A stretch of DNA of 64,000 nt from Sandaracinaceae bacterium (GTDB taxonomy: Bacteria; Myxococcota_A; Polyangia; Polyangiales; Sandaracinaceae). A model generated the notes under the pieces. That model searched no databases. It worked only from the letters and a program-made list of their open reading frames with translations, and was not told the origin of the DNA. The stretch lies in contig JACKEC010000018.1 of the NCBI GenBank assembly GCA_020633195.1, positions 124,001 to 188,000 on the forward strand, read 5' to 3'. Below, one piece after another: positions 25,024-34,786 of the stretch. The first letter of the stretch is position 1. Every line of letters starts with the position of its first letter. Both the position numbers and the translations under genes were made by a program.

Positions 25024-25880
25024 GACGTCAACACCTCCCGGGCGCGCACGCGGTCGGCGTCCACGATCAGCTCCACGTGATGGCGGAGCGTGCGCCCATC
25101 CTGCTCGAAGATCCGCGGGACGCGCGCTGCGTTCACGTACAGCACGCCGTCGCGCTCGAGCCGCCACGGCCGCAGGCCGCCGCCGCGCAGGGCGTGATGC
25201 ATGTGGCCGGCGATCACCGCGCGGACGGGCTTGCCGAGCTCACGCGCGTCGCCGATCGCGTACTCGAGGTCGGGGTCGCCGAAGTCGCCCTCGCTGTCGC
25301 GGAAGTCGCAGCCCCAGATGTCGTCGCGGCGGGCGCCGAGGCCGGTGGGCCCGTTGTGCGCCAGGAAGATGAGGTCGTCTGCGTCGCTCTCCGCGACGCG
25401 CGCCTCGATGAGGCGGCGCGAGTCCTCGAAGTCCTCGACCCCGAAGGCGGCCGCGAGGTGGGGTCGGAACGCGAGGCGCGGACCGCCCGCCGAGTGCGGG
25501 CGCGCGGCGATGACGTCGACGGTCCGCTCCCCGTCGTCGAGGCGGTGGCGGCTGTAGCCCGCGAGCACGGCGGGCGAGAGCGCGTCCGCGAGCGCGCGCT
25601 CTCGGCCGGGCTGACCAACGTTCATGAGCCCGACCAGCGCCTCGGCCTCGAGGACCTCGGCGGCCATCTGCCCGACGTGCGCCGCGTCGTGGTTGCCCGG
25701 GATCACGATCGCGGGCGTGCTGAGCTGCGCGATGACCCGCGCGGTCTCGAGGCCGCCGCGCTCGAAGTAGCCGGCGATGTCACCCACGAAGAGGATCGCG
25801 GTGTACGCGAGCGCGTCGAGCCGCTCGACGTCGATCGCGTCGAAGGCCAGGTGCACGTCGCCGACGACGCCGATCCGCAA
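25020..25880 (-). CDS. Calcineurin-like metallophosphoesterase
   Basis: A 286-residue enzyme. Metal ligands are visible in order: GDVH (Asp8, His10), GD (Asp34), GNHD (62-65), a His in LAHNG and GHMHH near residue 223. These form the two-metal site of the calcineurin-like family. The start is TTG 25880, directly before the first strand RIGVVGDVH, so no better start exists. The overall pattern resembles the TIGR04168-type phosphoesterases of cyanobacteria and plants (recalled similarity, not tested). Overlaps the next gene by ATGA and lies four bases after the CoA-transferase stop, as part of a minus-strand operon. Substrate unknown. Confidence 0.88.
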   Translation of the reverse strand: MRIGVVGDVHLAFDAIDVERLDALAYTAILFVGDIAGYFERGGLETARVIAQLSTPAIVIPGNHDAAHVGQMAAEVLEAEALVGLMNVGQPGRERALADALSPAVLAGYSRHRLDDGERTVDVIAARPHSAGGPRLAFRPHLAAAFGVEDFEDSRRLIEARVAESDADDLIFLAHNGPTGLGARRDDIWGCDFRDSEGDFGDPDLEYAIGDARELGKPVRAVIAGHMHHALRGGGLRPWRLERDGVLYVNAARVPRIFEQDGRTLRHHVELIVDADRVRAREVLTS

Positions 25881-25884
25881 GGCC

Positions 25885-27069
25885 TCAGATCACTCCGCGG
25901 GCCCGCAGCGCCTCGATCGCGGCGGGGTCGAGGTCGAGCAACTCCGCGAGCACGGCGTCGGTGTCGGCGCCGAGCGCGCGGCCGGCCCAGCGGGTTCGGC
26001 CGGGCGTCCGCGAGAGCTTCGGCGCGATCGCCGGGAGGACCACGCCGTCGACTGCCTCGAACAGCTCGCGCGCTCGGAAGTGAGGATCGGCGGCCATGTC
26101 CGCCGCATCGTAGACCGGACCGCACGGGATGCTCACCGCGACGAGCGCGTCGACCACCTCGCCGACGGTCCGCTGCGCGGTCCACGCCCCGATCGCCGCG
26201 TCGACCTCGGCCGCGCGCGCCACGCGGCCGGGGTTGTCGGCGAGGCCTGGGTCCACCGCGAGATCGTGCCGGCCGATCGCCTCCATCAGGCGGGTGTAGA
26301 GCGACGTCCCGTTGGCGCCGATCATCACCTCGTGGCCGCCCTTGCAGGGGTAGGCGTTGGACGGGACGATGCCCGTGACCGTGCCGCCCGAGGGCTGCCG
26401 GACGTGACCGGCGCCCGCGTGCTCGGAGACGACCCCCTCGAGCACGCTGAACACCGCCTCGTAGAGCGCGGTGTCGACCACCTGGCCGCGGCCCGACCCC
26501 GACGCGTCGCGCTCGTACAGCGCGGCGAGGATCCCGAGGGCCGCGTGGAGCCCGGCGAGGGTGTCGCCGAGGCTCACGTTCGAGCGCACGCGCGGGCGAC
26601 CGGGCTCCCCCGTGAGGTGGCGCAGGCCCCCGACCGCCTCGGCCACCGCGGCGTAGCCGGGCCGATCGCGGTAGGGGCCCGTCTGCCCGTAGCCGCTGAC
26701 CCGCGCGTAGACGAGGTCGGGCTTCAGCGTCGCGAAGACCTCGGGCCCGAGGCCCCACCGCTCCATGGTGCCGGGGCGGAAGTTCTCGATCAGGACGTCC
26801 GCGCGGCGGGCGAGCGCCTTGGCGAGATCCCTGCCCTCCGGCTGACGCAGATCGATCGTGATGCAACGTTTGTTGCGGGCGATGGTCCGCCACCAGTACG
26901 AGGTGCCGCTCGGATCGAGGGTGCGCCAGGTCCGGATCGGATCGCCGTCGGGGGGCTCGACCTTCACGACGTCGGCGCCGAGGTAGCCGAGCAGCGCGCC
27001 CGCCCACGGCCCGGCGAGGAGCTGGCCGAGCTCGAGGACGAAGACGCCCGACAGCGGCCCCTCGGTCAC
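25885..27069 (-). CDS. CaiB/BaiF family III CoA-transferase
   Basis: A 394-residue enzyme from GTG 27069, which overlaps the aldo/keto reductase stop (GTGA). The family III signature is complete: GVFVLELGQLLAGPWAGALLGYLGADVVKVE at the N-terminus, RNKRCITIDLRQPEGRDL, ADVLIENFRPG, and the catalytic Asp169 in SLGDT, at the same position as in formyl-CoA transferase. Such enzymes move CoA between carboxylic acids. No thioesterase or acyl-CoA dehydrogenase accompanies it here, so the acid is not known. Part of the four-gene minus-strand block 28091-23887. Confidence 0.93.
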   Translation of the reverse strand: MTEGPLSGVFVLELGQLLAGPWAGALLGYLGADVVKVEPPDGDPIRTWRTLDPSGTSYWWRTIARNKRCITIDLRQPEGRDLAKALARRADVLIENFRPGTMERWGLGPEVFATLKPDLVYARVSGYGQTGPYRDRPGYAAVAEAVGGLRHLTGEPGRPRVRSNVSLGDTLAGLHAALGILAALYERDASGSGRGQVVDTALYEAVFSVLEGVVSEHAGAGHVRQPSGGTVTGIVPSNAYPCKGGHEVMIGANGTSLYTRLMEAIGRHDLAVDPGLADNPGRVARAAEVDAAIGAWTAQRTVGEVVDALVAVSIPCGPVYDAADMAADPHFRARELFEAVDGVVLPAIAPKLSRTPGRTRWAGRALGADTDAVLAELLDLDPAAIEALRARGVI

Positions 27070-28091
27070 CAGCGCCCCGTCACCTGCTGGATGAAGGCGT
27101 AGGGGTAGCCGAGCTCGAGCGCGCTCGCCTCGTCGAGCTTGGCCATCGCCGCGTCCGGCAGCGCGAGCTCGGCGGCCTTCAGGTTGGCCTCGAGCTGCGC
27201 GAGATCGCGGGCGCCGAAGATCACGCTGGTGACCGCGGGCTTCTTCAGGAGCCACGCGAGCGCGACCTGCGCCGGCTCGGCCTCGACCTCCTTCGCGACC
27301 TCGTCGAGCGCGGCCAGGATCGCCCAGTTGCGCTCGGTGTCGAAGCGCGCGAGGCGGTCCTTCCACTTCGCGAGGCGCGAGCCCTCGGGGGGCGGCGCGC
27401 CCTTCCGGTACTTGCCCGTGAGGAAGCCGTTGGCGAGCGGCGACCACGGCAAGATGCCGAGGCCGAAGCGCTCACACGCCGGCACGTGCTCGCGCTCGAG
27501 GGATCGCTCGACCAGGGAGTACTGCGCCTGCAGCGCGACGAAGCGATCGAGGCCGCGGCGGTCGCAGATCCAGAGGCTCTCCATCATCCGGTAGGCCGCG
27601 TAGTTCGAGCAGCCGAGGTAGAGGACCTTGCCCGCGCGGACGAGGTCGTCGAGGGCGCGCGCGATCTCCTCCTCGGGCACGTTCACGTCCTGCATGTGGA
27701 TCTGGTAGAGGTCGACGCGGTCGGTCTTGAGCCGCCGCAGCGAGTCCTCGACGGCGCGCACGATGCGCACGCGAGCCGCGCCCGTCCCGTTCGGCCCGCC
27801 CTTCATCCGGAAGCGGAACTTGGTCGCGAGCACGACCTCGTCGCGCCGTCCGTCCCGCTCGAACCAGTCGCCCATCACGCGCTCGGAGAGCCCGTCCGGG
27901 CCGTAGACGTCGGCGGTGTCGATGAAGTTGATCCCGGCGTCGAGCGCCCGGTTCATCACCGCCATCGCGGTGTCGGCGTCCGAGCCGACCTGATGCATGA
28001 AGCTGCCCTCGGTCGCCTCGCCGAACGTCATGCCGCCGAGGCAGAGCGTCGAGACCTCGAGACCGCTGTTCCCCAATCGCCGGTATTCCAT
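27066..28091 (-). CDS. Aldo/keto reductase
   Basis: A 341-residue NADPH-dependent oxidoreductase of the AKR superfamily. The catalytic tetrad is present: Asp58, Tyr63 (DVYG), Lys91 (ATKF) and His132 (YQIHM). The N-terminus MEYRRLGNSGLEVSTLCLGG and the C-terminal VIFGARDLAQLEANL fit the YajO/YakC/potassium-channel-beta-like clade. A GGGAG lies about seven bases before the ATG. First gene of a likely operon with the CoA-transferase, phosphoesterase and RNA methylase. Divergent from the MtfA-like gene, with only 46 bp between the start codons. Confidence 0.93.
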   Translation of the reverse strand: MEYRRLGNSGLEVSTLCLGGMTFGEATEGSFMHQVGSDADTAMAVMNRALDAGINFIDTADVYGPDGLSERVMGDWFERDGRRDEVVLATKFRFRMKGGPNGTGAARVRIVRAVEDSLRRLKTDRVDLYQIHMQDVNVPEEEIARALDDLVRAGKVLYLGCSNYAAYRMMESLWICDRRGLDRFVALQAQYSLVERSLEREHVPACERFGLGILPWSPLANGFLTGKYRKGAPPPEGSRLAKWKDRLARFDTERNWAILAALDEVAKEVEAEPAQVALAWLLKKPAVTSVIFGARDLAQLEANLKAAELALPDAAMAKLDEASALELGYPYAFIQQVTGRW

Positions 28092-28137
28092 CGTCGTCTC
28101 CCTTTACCTCACCCGCGCGAGCCGTCATACCCGCGTC

Positions 28138-28995
28138 GTGCGCCTCTGGGGCCTCTCACTCGCGATCGGAACCCTCGCCGGCGGGCTGCTCGGGCTGCGC
28201 TTCGGGTGGATCACCGGCGTCGCCGTCGGGGTCGTCAGCGCGCTCGGCGTGGTCTTCTTCCTCGGCCGCCGCGACCGGCGCCGCGAGGCCCTCGAGAAGG
28301 CGCCGTTCCCGGAGGCCTGGCGAGCGACGCTCGAGGAGTGGGTCGACTACTACCGCGACCTCGACGAGCCCGAGAAGCGGCGCTTCGAGCAAGAGGTCCG
28401 CTGGTTCGTCGACGAGCAGGTGATCACGGGCCCGCGGGGCGCCGAGGTGGAGGACGAGCTCAAGCTCCTCGTCGCGGCCTCCGCGGTGGTCGTGATGTTC
28501 GGGCGCCGCGGCTTCCGTTACCCGAAGCTGCGCGACATCGTCATCTACGATCGCTCCTTCGACGAGGAGTACGGCGACGGCGGCAACATCCTCGGGATGG
28601 TGCACGGACAGGGGCCGATCCTCTTCAGCGCGCGCTCGCTCCGGCAAGGCTTCCGCGGCGAGCACGACGGGCACAACGTCGGCTACCACGAGTTCGCGCA
28701 CGTCCTCGACTTCGACCAGGGCCGCGCCGACGGAGTGCCCGGCTTCATGCCGTGGGCCGCGGTCCACCCGTGGCTGAAGGTCATGCACGACGAGACCTCG
28801 CGGGTGGAGCGCGGGCGCTCGGTGCTGCGGCAGTACGCGGCCAAGAACGAGGCCGAGTTCTTCGCGGTCGCGACGGAGATGTTCTTCGAGCGGCCCGAGA
28901 AGCTGCAGCAGGAGCAGCCCGAGCTCTACGCGCTGCTCGAGGAGACCTACGGGCAGCACCCCGCCGAGCGCGCGAAGCGAGCCCCGAAGAAATGA
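28138..28995 (+). CDS. MtfA-like zinc metallopeptidase
   Basis: A 285-residue protein starting at GTG 28138. Two hydrophobic stretches at residues 5-20 and 24-42 form a membrane hairpin or a single span, then the MtfA domain (peptidase family M90) follows, with LVAASAVVVMFG, YPKLRDIVIYDRSFDEEY, the metal-binding HEFAH (184-188, in GYHEFAHVLDF) and a downstream glutamate in NEAEFFAVATEMFFE. Enterobacterial MtfA regulates glucose uptake by binding Mlc, but most homologues are not linked to that pathway. The hydrolase gene starts in the last four bases (ATGA). Confidence 0.9.
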   Translation: MRLWGLSLAIGTLAGGLLGLRFGWITGVAVGVVSALGVVFFLGRRDRRREALEKAPFPEAWRATLEEWVDYYRDLDEPEKRRFEQEVRWFVDEQVITGPRGAEVEDELKLLVAASAVVVMFGRRGFRYPKLRDIVIYDRSFDEEYGDGGNILGMVHGQGPILFSARSLRQGFRGEHDGHNVGYHEFAHVLDFDQGRADGVPGFMPWAAVHPWLKVMHDETSRVERGRSVLRQYAAKNEAEFFAVATEMFFERPEKLQQEQPELYALLEETYGQHPAERAKRAPKK

Positions 28996-29954
28996 GCTAT
29001 GAGCCGGTCGTGCGGCAGGTGATCCACGGCCACTTCTGGACGCTCCTCCCTCAGCTCGCCCACACCGTCTCGCCGGAGCACGCGCCGCGCGACGAGCCGT
29101 GGGACACGACGCTCGAGGACCCCGCGATGGGCACGCTGCGGCTCACGGGGTGGATCCGCGCGCGGCCGGGGCACGACACCCTGTTCGTCCTGCTGCACGG
29201 GCTCGGCGGCAACCACGACAGCCGGTACGTGCGCACGATGGCGCGGGCCTGCGACCGCGCGGGCGTGTCGTACATGCGCTTCAACATGCGCGGCGCCGAC
29301 CGGAGCGGCGAGGACGTCTACCACGCGGGCACGACCGAGGATCTGCGCGCGATGCTGCGGAGCCCGGCGCTCGCGCGGTTCCGCCGGATCCACGTGATCG
29401 GCTTCTCGCTCGGCGGGCACATCCTGATCCGCTGGGCGACGGAGCCGGATCGCGATCCGCGGGTCGCCGCGATCGCGACGGTGTGCGCGCCGCTCGACCT
29501 CGCCTACGGCGCCGACGCGATCCAGCGGCCGCTCGGCTGGCCCTACCAGTGGCACGTGCTGCGCGGGCTCAAGGAGATGTACCGCGCCGCCGCGCTCCGG
29601 CAGCGACCGCTGCCGACGTCGGTGGAGCGCGTGGACGCGATCCGCACGATCCTCGAGTGGGACGACGAGGTGATCGTGCCGCGCTTCGGGTTCCCGTCGC
29701 GCCAGGAGTACTACGCAACGCAAGCTGCGGGGCCGCGGCTCGGGTCGCTCGAGATCCCGACCCTCCTGATCGCGGCCGAGGCGGATCCCGTGGTCACCGC
29801 GGACCAGCTCCGCCCGTGGGTCGCGCAGGCGAGCGACGCGGTGCAGGTGGCGTGGACGGGCGGCGGCCACATCGGCTTCCCGCACCTGACGATCGACGGC
29901 ACCGACGAGGGGCCGCTCGAGCCGCAGATCCTGGCGTGGCTCCTGCGCACCTGA
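28992..29954 (+). CDS. YheT-like alpha/beta hydrolase
   Basis: A 320-residue hydrolase. Family traits: HGHFWTLLPQL at the N-terminus, oxyanion LHGLGGNHDSRYVRTM, a mid-part GADRSGED, nucleophile Ser139 in GFSLGGH, acid in AAEADPVV and the catalytic His in GGHIGFP. This is the layout of the YheT / abhydrolase-4 group, carboxylesterases of unknown natural substrate. Starts within the MtfA stop codon, so the two are co-translated. The final 12 bases lead to a large lipoprotein gene starting at 30002. Confidence 0.88.
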   Translation: MSYEPVVRQVIHGHFWTLLPQLAHTVSPEHAPRDEPWDTTLEDPAMGTLRLTGWIRARPGHDTLFVLLHGLGGNHDSRYVRTMARACDRAGVSYMRFNMRGADRSGEDVYHAGTTEDLRAMLRSPALARFRRIHVIGFSLGGHILIRWATEPDRDPRVAAIATVCAPLDLAYGADAIQRPLGWPYQWHVLRGLKEMYRAAALRQRPLPTSVERVDAIRTILEWDDEVIVPRFGFPSRQEYYATQAAGPRLGSLEIPTLLIAAEADPVVTADQLRPWVAQASDAVQVAWTGGGHIGFPHLTIDGTDEGPLEPQILAWLLRT

Positions 29955-30001
29955 GCGCCCTCCCCTGCCTTCGGCCTCCTCGATCGGGCATGCTCTACCG
30001 C

Positions 30002-32533
30002 ATGCCGCTTCGCTTCGTTCGCTCCCTGCCGCCGACCCTCGCGCTGACGCTCCTGCTCGCCGCGGGGTGTGACTGCGAGGGCCCCGTGGATCCGGGCACC
30101 TGCGCGGACGACACCGAGTGCTCCGCGACCGAGCGCTGCCAGGACGGGACGTGCATCCCGCGGCCGGACGGCAGCGCCCCGGGCGTCGACGGCGGCGGCA
30201 TGGACGCCGGCAGCGCGGACTCCGGGATGCCGCCCTGCACGACCGACGACGAGTGCCCCGGTGACGGCGTGTGCCTCGACGGCGCGTGCTGCGAGAGCGC
30301 CGACAGCGTCTGCGGGAGCGCGTGCTGCGGCGCGGCGGAGACGTGCTTCGCGAACGCCTGCGTGGTCCCCGGCGACGTGTGCCGGACCTCGGAGGACTGC
30401 GCCGACGGCGAGTACTGCGAGCCGGCGCTCGGCGAGGGATCGATGGGCGGCGCCGACGGAGGCGTGCCCGACGACGCGGGCGCGCGCGTGTGCCTCGGCG
30501 ACGCGCCGGCGTCCGGCCGCTGCGTCGCGCTCCCGCCCCGATGCACTGGCGCGCCGATGCCCGGCGAGGTGTGCATCCGCGACTGCGAGTTCCGCCCGCC
30601 GGTCGGCGCGCTCAACGCGACCGCGCAGTGGGTCTGGGGCCCGGACACCGTCGAGCGCTACTCCGGGCGCGTGGACGTGTGGGCCACCCCGACCGTGGGC
30701 CGCCTCACCGACACCAACTGCGACGGCGTCGTCGACGAGTTCGATCCGCCGAACGTGATCTTCGTCTCGGGCAACTCGCACGGGACCTGCTGCTCGTGCG
30801 GCACGTGGCCGGACAGCTGCAAGGACGGCGTCCTGCGCGTGCTCGACGGGCTGACGGGGCGCGAGGTCTGGTCGCTCGCCCAGCCGTCGGCGACCTCGCT
30901 CGGCTTCTCGGGGCTCAGCGTCGCGATCGGCGACGTGGACCACGACGGCGACATGGAGATCCTCACCGTGTCGGGCGAGGGCTACATCGTGCTCGTCGAC
31001 CACGAGGGCGCGGTCGTGGCGCAAAGCGACTTGCCGATCCCGGGGTGGACCGGGAACAACACCACCGGCTGGGGCGGCGGGCTCTCCATCGCGGACATGG
31101 ACCACGACGGGAACCCGGAGATCGCCTACGGGCGCGTCGTGTTCACCACCGACGGCGCGACGATCACGCGGCTCTGGGAGGGGACCGGGAGCTGGGGCCG
31201 CGCGATCACCCAGGCCATCAGCGTGTTCGTGAACCTCGACGACGACCCCGAGCTCGAGCTCCTCGCGGGCCGGACCGCGTACGAGCCCGACGGGACGATC
31301 AAGTGGCAGAACACCGCCGTGCCCACCGGCTTCAGCGCGCCGGCGAACTTCGACGCGGACCCGGAGCCCGAGATCGCGCACGTCGCGAACGGGCGGATCT
31401 ACCTGCTGAGCGCGGCGGACGGCACCGAGGTCGTCGGCTCGATCGCGGCGCCGAGCGCGAGCCCGGGCAACGGCGGGCCGCCGACCATCGCTGACTTCGA
31501 CGGTGACGGCGCGCCCGAGATCGGCGTCGCGTGGCAGAACTTCTATCAGGTGGTGCAGGTCGCCGCGGACGGGACCGCGCTCGAGCAGGTGTGGGCGACG
31601 CCCAACCACGACTTCAGCTCGTCGGTGACGGGCTCGACGGTGTTCGACTTCGAGGGCGATGGCGCCGCCGAGGTCATCTACAACGACGAGTGCTTCCTCT
31701 GGGTCTACGACGGCTCGACGGGCGCGGTGCGCTTCGCGACGCCGACGAGCTCGTTCACGGCGACCGAGGCGTCGCTCGTCGCCGACCTCGACTCGGACGG
31801 CTCCGCCGAGATCGTGATGATCGCGAACTCGGCGAGCCCCACGAGCTGGCACTGCGACGGGGTCTACAACGGGACCGACTGGACGCTGCCCGCGGCGCCC
31901 GGCGACGCGGACTTCGGGCGACCGGGCTGGGTCGGCTCCGACGGCGTCGCGGCGGGCGGCGCGGCGTACCGCGGGCTCACCGTGTTCCGCGCGACCGACA
32001 ACTCCTGGGTCGGCACGCGCTCGCTCTGGAACCAGCACGCGTACAGCGTCAGCAACATCTGCGGCGACCGCGGCGACGCGTGCTCGCCGCCGAGCACCTA
32101 CGGCGACATCCCGCGCAACCAGGTCGACAACTGGTCGGTCGGCTTCCTCAACAACTTCCGCCAGAACATCCAGGGCGAGGGCATCTTCGACGCGCCGGAC
32201 GCGACGGTGACGCTCGAGGTGATCTGCACGAGCCCCGCGCGGCTGCGCGCGAGCGTGCGCAACCTCGGCGCGGCGGTGCTCACCGCGGGCGTGGAGGTCG
32301 GCTTCTACGTCGACGAGGCCGGCGCCGAGCGCGAGCTGGGGCGCGCCACGACCACGTCCGCGCTCTTCCCCGGGCAGGTCGAGGTCGTGGAGATCACCGC
32401 CCCCGCCGACGTGATGGCCTCGGGCAACACCTTCCGCGCGCGCATCCTCGTGGACCCGTCGATGCCGACGTTCCAGGAGTGCCGCGACGACAACAACGCC
32501 TCCGACGACGTCACGCCTCGCTGCCTGATGTAG
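30002..32533 (+). CDS. Large FG-GAP/VCBS lipoprotein
   Basis: An 843-residue lipoprotein. Signal peptide MPLRFVRSLPPTLALTLLL is followed by lipobox LAAGC (an ATG at 29990 would add four residues). The N-terminal 200 residues hold a DAG linker and many short Cys-rich motifs (CADDTEC, CTTDDEC, CCESADSVC). The rest is a beta-propeller-like run of FG-GAP/VCBS units with Asp/Gly calcium loops such as DVDHDGDMEI, DMDHDGNPEI, DFDGDGAPEI and DLDSDGSAEI. It ends with an Ig-like CARDB-type domain (VEVGFYVDEAG). Likely an exported, calcium-stabilised surface protein, as often seen in Myxococcota. Confidence 0.88.
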   Translation: MPLRFVRSLPPTLALTLLLAAGCDCEGPVDPGTCADDTECSATERCQDGTCIPRPDGSAPGVDGGGMDAGSADSGMPPCTTDDECPGDGVCLDGACCESADSVCGSACCGAAETCFANACVVPGDVCRTSEDCADGEYCEPALGEGSMGGADGGVPDDAGARVCLGDAPASGRCVALPPRCTGAPMPGEVCIRDCEFRPPVGALNATAQWVWGPDTVERYSGRVDVWATPTVGRLTDTNCDGVVDEFDPPNVIFVSGNSHGTCCSCGTWPDSCKDGVLRVLDGLTGREVWSLAQPSATSLGFSGLSVAIGDVDHDGDMEILTVSGEGYIVLVDHEGAVVAQSDLPIPGWTGNNTTGWGGGLSIADMDHDGNPEIAYGRVVFTTDGATITRLWEGTGSWGRAITQAISVFVNLDDDPELELLAGRTAYEPDGTIKWQNTAVPTGFSAPANFDADPEPEIAHVANGRIYLLSAADGTEVVGSIAAPSASPGNGGPPTIADFDGDGAPEIGVAWQNFYQVVQVAADGTALEQVWATPNHDFSSSVTGSTVFDFEGDGAAEVIYNDECFLWVYDGSTGAVRFATPTSSFTATEASLVADLDSDGSAEIVMIANSASPTSWHCDGVYNGTDWTLPAAPGDADFGRPGWVGSDGVAAGGAAYRGLTVFRATDNSWVGTRSLWNQHAYSVSNICGDRGDACSPPSTYGDIPRNQVDNWSVGFLNNFRQNIQGEGIFDAPDATVTLEVICTSPARLRASVRNLGAAVLTAGVEVGFYVDEAGAERELGRATTTSALFPGQVEVVEITAPADVMASGNTFRARILVDPSMPTFQECRDDNNASDDVTPRCLM

Positions 32534-32539
32534 CCGCGC

Positions 32540-34777
32540 TCACCGCAGCTCGCTGGCGACCCACTCGTCGAGCAGATCGCCGGCGCAGGGGAGCGGCCCG
32601 AGGAGCTCGACGAGGCCGCGGGCCCACGCGTGCAGGCCCGAGCGCGCGGGCGTCAGGCCGTGCAGGACGCAGACGTAGTAGGTCACGCGGCGCGTCCGCT
32701 TGCCGCTGCGGTAGGTGCGCGTGCGGCGCTCCGAGGTCGCGCTGATCTGCGCGAAGCGCTCGCGCACGTAGAGCGCCTGCTCGACGAGGAGGCTCGGCGG
32801 GTGAGCGCGCAGCGCGTCGCGGTAGAGCCCGTGCATCGCCACGCGCTTCGAGACGACGAGCTGGTGCTTAGCGTCCGCCGCCTGCTTCAGCTCCTCGCGC
32901 CGCACCTCCTCGGGGCTATCGGTGAAGATGTTGATCTTGTCCCACATCGACACCGCCCGCGCCGCGGCGTTGGCCTCGGCGCGCGCGTTCGACGCCGCCG
33001 GCTCGGCCCACGAGAGGGTCTCGACGGACTCGAGGAACGCGGTGCCCTGGAGCCGCGCCGCGAGGAGCAGCGCCACGTCGGCCGGCGTGCTCGGCGGCTC
33101 CTCGGGCAGCCGGATCGGGTGGGCGCCGGCGCGCCGCAGATGGTCGCAAATGGTCTTGACGAGCCATGCGCGGTCGGCGGTCGCGCCGAACCGCGCGCAG
33201 AGGCCTTCCGTCGCGCGGTCGAGGGCGTCGAGGACCGGCTGGCGGTGGTAGACCGGGCACGACCGCGGGCTGCTCGAGGAGCCCCCGGCGGTGCCGATCT
33301 GCTGCGCGCCTCGGTGCGCCGCGCTCAGGTCGCGACCGAGCGCGAGGAGCGGGTGCTCGTTCGACGCGCCCTCGACGAGCGCGAGCGCCTGCGCGGCGCG
33401 GACGCGGATGAGACCCTCGTGCCAGCCCGACCGCTCTTCGAGGCCGTCCTCCACGACCTCCTCGCCGGTGTCCGACCAGAACACCGCGCGGTCGAGCCAC
33501 CCGATGCGCTCGCGGACGCGATCACGGCTCAGCGTGAGCAGGCCGAGCATCGTCGCGTGCGACACGGCCCACGCGAGCTCCTGACGCAGCCCGCGGTCCT
33601 CGAGGCGCACGAAGAACTGCCGCGCCTCCTCCGTGGCGCCTTTGGTCGGCGCCGGCGCCTTCCGCGCGACGAAGCCTTGCAGCCGGTAGGGCCCACGATC
33701 CGCGTCGGGGGAGCGCTCCGGGGCCGAGGCCCGTGGGGCGACCAGCCCACAGAGCCCGTCGAACGCGGCGTCGCAGGCGGCCCGCGCCTCGAACAGGCAC
33801 GCGAGCACGACCGCGCGCCCGTAGGCGGAGCGGATCGCGATCGGCGCGCCGGTGGTCGCGTCGAGCGCGGGCTCGTCGCGCGGGAGGACCGCGCGCAGCG
33901 CCGCGGCCGCGCCCCGGCAGGCGAGCGCGACCCACAGCACCGGGTGCCGCGAGAGGCCCCGGACCACCGCGTGGTGGGCCTCCTCGATCGCCGACACGAG
34001 GTGCCGCTCCTGCTCGGTCAGCGCCCTCGCGCGCGCGTCGCGCGCCTGCTCCGTCTCGCTCGCGCCGGGGACGACGCGATCCCACCAGCCGACCTGCTCC
34101 TGGGCGTGGGCCAGCGCGCTCGCGATCGCGTCGCGCTGGAGCTGCGCGCCCGCGAGCCGCTCGCGCGCCGCGCGCAGGACCCCCTCCGACTCGATCTCGT
34201 GGGCCGCGCGCGTGAAGAGCTCGTCGGCGCCCATCGGCGCCCAGGCGAGGGTGTCGTCCCGGAGCGGCCGACCGAGCGCCGTTCGCGCCGCCTGGGCCCG
34301 CGCGGCGTCGTCGGAGAGCCGGTCGAGCAGCGCGCCCGGATCCACGCCCGGCGTCCAGCGCGCGAGCACGTCGGCGGCGAGGGCCTCGAGCGCGTCGGCG
34401 GGCGCGTCGATCGTGTCCGCGGTGCGCGCGATCCGAGGATCCCCGAGGAGCTCGGCGATGATCGTCTCGAGCCGGAGGACGACGTCGATGGGCGGGCACG
34501 CTCCGCCGCACTCGCGGGCCGCCGCGTCGCGCGCGGCGCGGGCCGACGCGAGCTGCGCGTCGGCCGCCTCGAGCTGCCCTCGCAGCTCCTTGGCGCGCGC
34601 CTCGTCCACGGTGTCGTGGAAGAACACCACGCGCTGGTACCAGGGCACCCGCCGCTCGACCGCCTCGAGCTCCCGCTCGACCCGCGCGCGCTGCGCGGCG
34701 GCCTCGCGGACCGAGGCCCCGAGCTCCACCACGCGGTGGTGATCCAGGAGCCGACGCGCCGTCTCGCGGAACGCCAC
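32540..34777 (-). CDS. Unrecognised protein of four ~190-residue repeats
   Basis: A 745-residue, alpha-helical, apparently soluble protein from GTG 34777; I know no family for it. It contains four copies of a motif W-x-[DQ]-[RK]-[VIA]-x3-x-[DS]-[TS]: PWYQRVVFFHDTVDE (45-59), GWWDRVVPGASETEQ (230-244), GWLDRAVFWSDTGEE (426-440) and SMWDKINIFTDSPEE (610-624). Spacing is 185, 196 and 184 residues, and each copy is preceded by a charged helix and followed about 45 residues later by a HP-type turn (CPPIDVVL, HPVLWVAL, HPLLALGR, HPPSLLVE). So the whole protein is a tandem fourfold array. It is the second gene after the glutamine amidotransferase, 9 bp apart. Confidence 0.65.
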   Translation of the reverse strand: MAFRETARRLLDHHRVVELGASVREAAAQRARVERELEAVERRVPWYQRVVFFHDTVDEARAKELRGQLEAADAQLASARAARDAAARECGGACPPIDVVLRLETIIAELLGDPRIARTADTIDAPADALEALAADVLARWTPGVDPGALLDRLSDDAARAQAARTALGRPLRDDTLAWAPMGADELFTRAAHEIESEGVLRAARERLAGAQLQRDAIASALAHAQEQVGWWDRVVPGASETEQARDARARALTEQERHLVSAIEEAHHAVVRGLSRHPVLWVALACRGAAAALRAVLPRDEPALDATTGAPIAIRSAYGRAVVLACLFEARAACDAAFDGLCGLVAPRASAPERSPDADRGPYRLQGFVARKAPAPTKGATEEARQFFVRLEDRGLRQELAWAVSHATMLGLLTLSRDRVRERIGWLDRAVFWSDTGEEVVEDGLEERSGWHEGLIRVRAAQALALVEGASNEHPLLALGRDLSAAHRGAQQIGTAGGSSSSPRSCPVYHRQPVLDALDRATEGLCARFGATADRAWLVKTICDHLRRAGAHPIRLPEEPPSTPADVALLLAARLQGTAFLESVETLSWAEPAASNARAEANAAARAVSMWDKINIFTDSPEEVRREELKQAADAKHQLVVSKRVAMHGLYRDALRAHPPSLLVEQALYVRERFAQISATSERRTRTYRSGKRTRRVTYYVCVLHGLTPARSGLHAWARGLVELLGPLPCAGDLLDEWVASELR

Positions 34778-34786
34778 GCCGCCGCC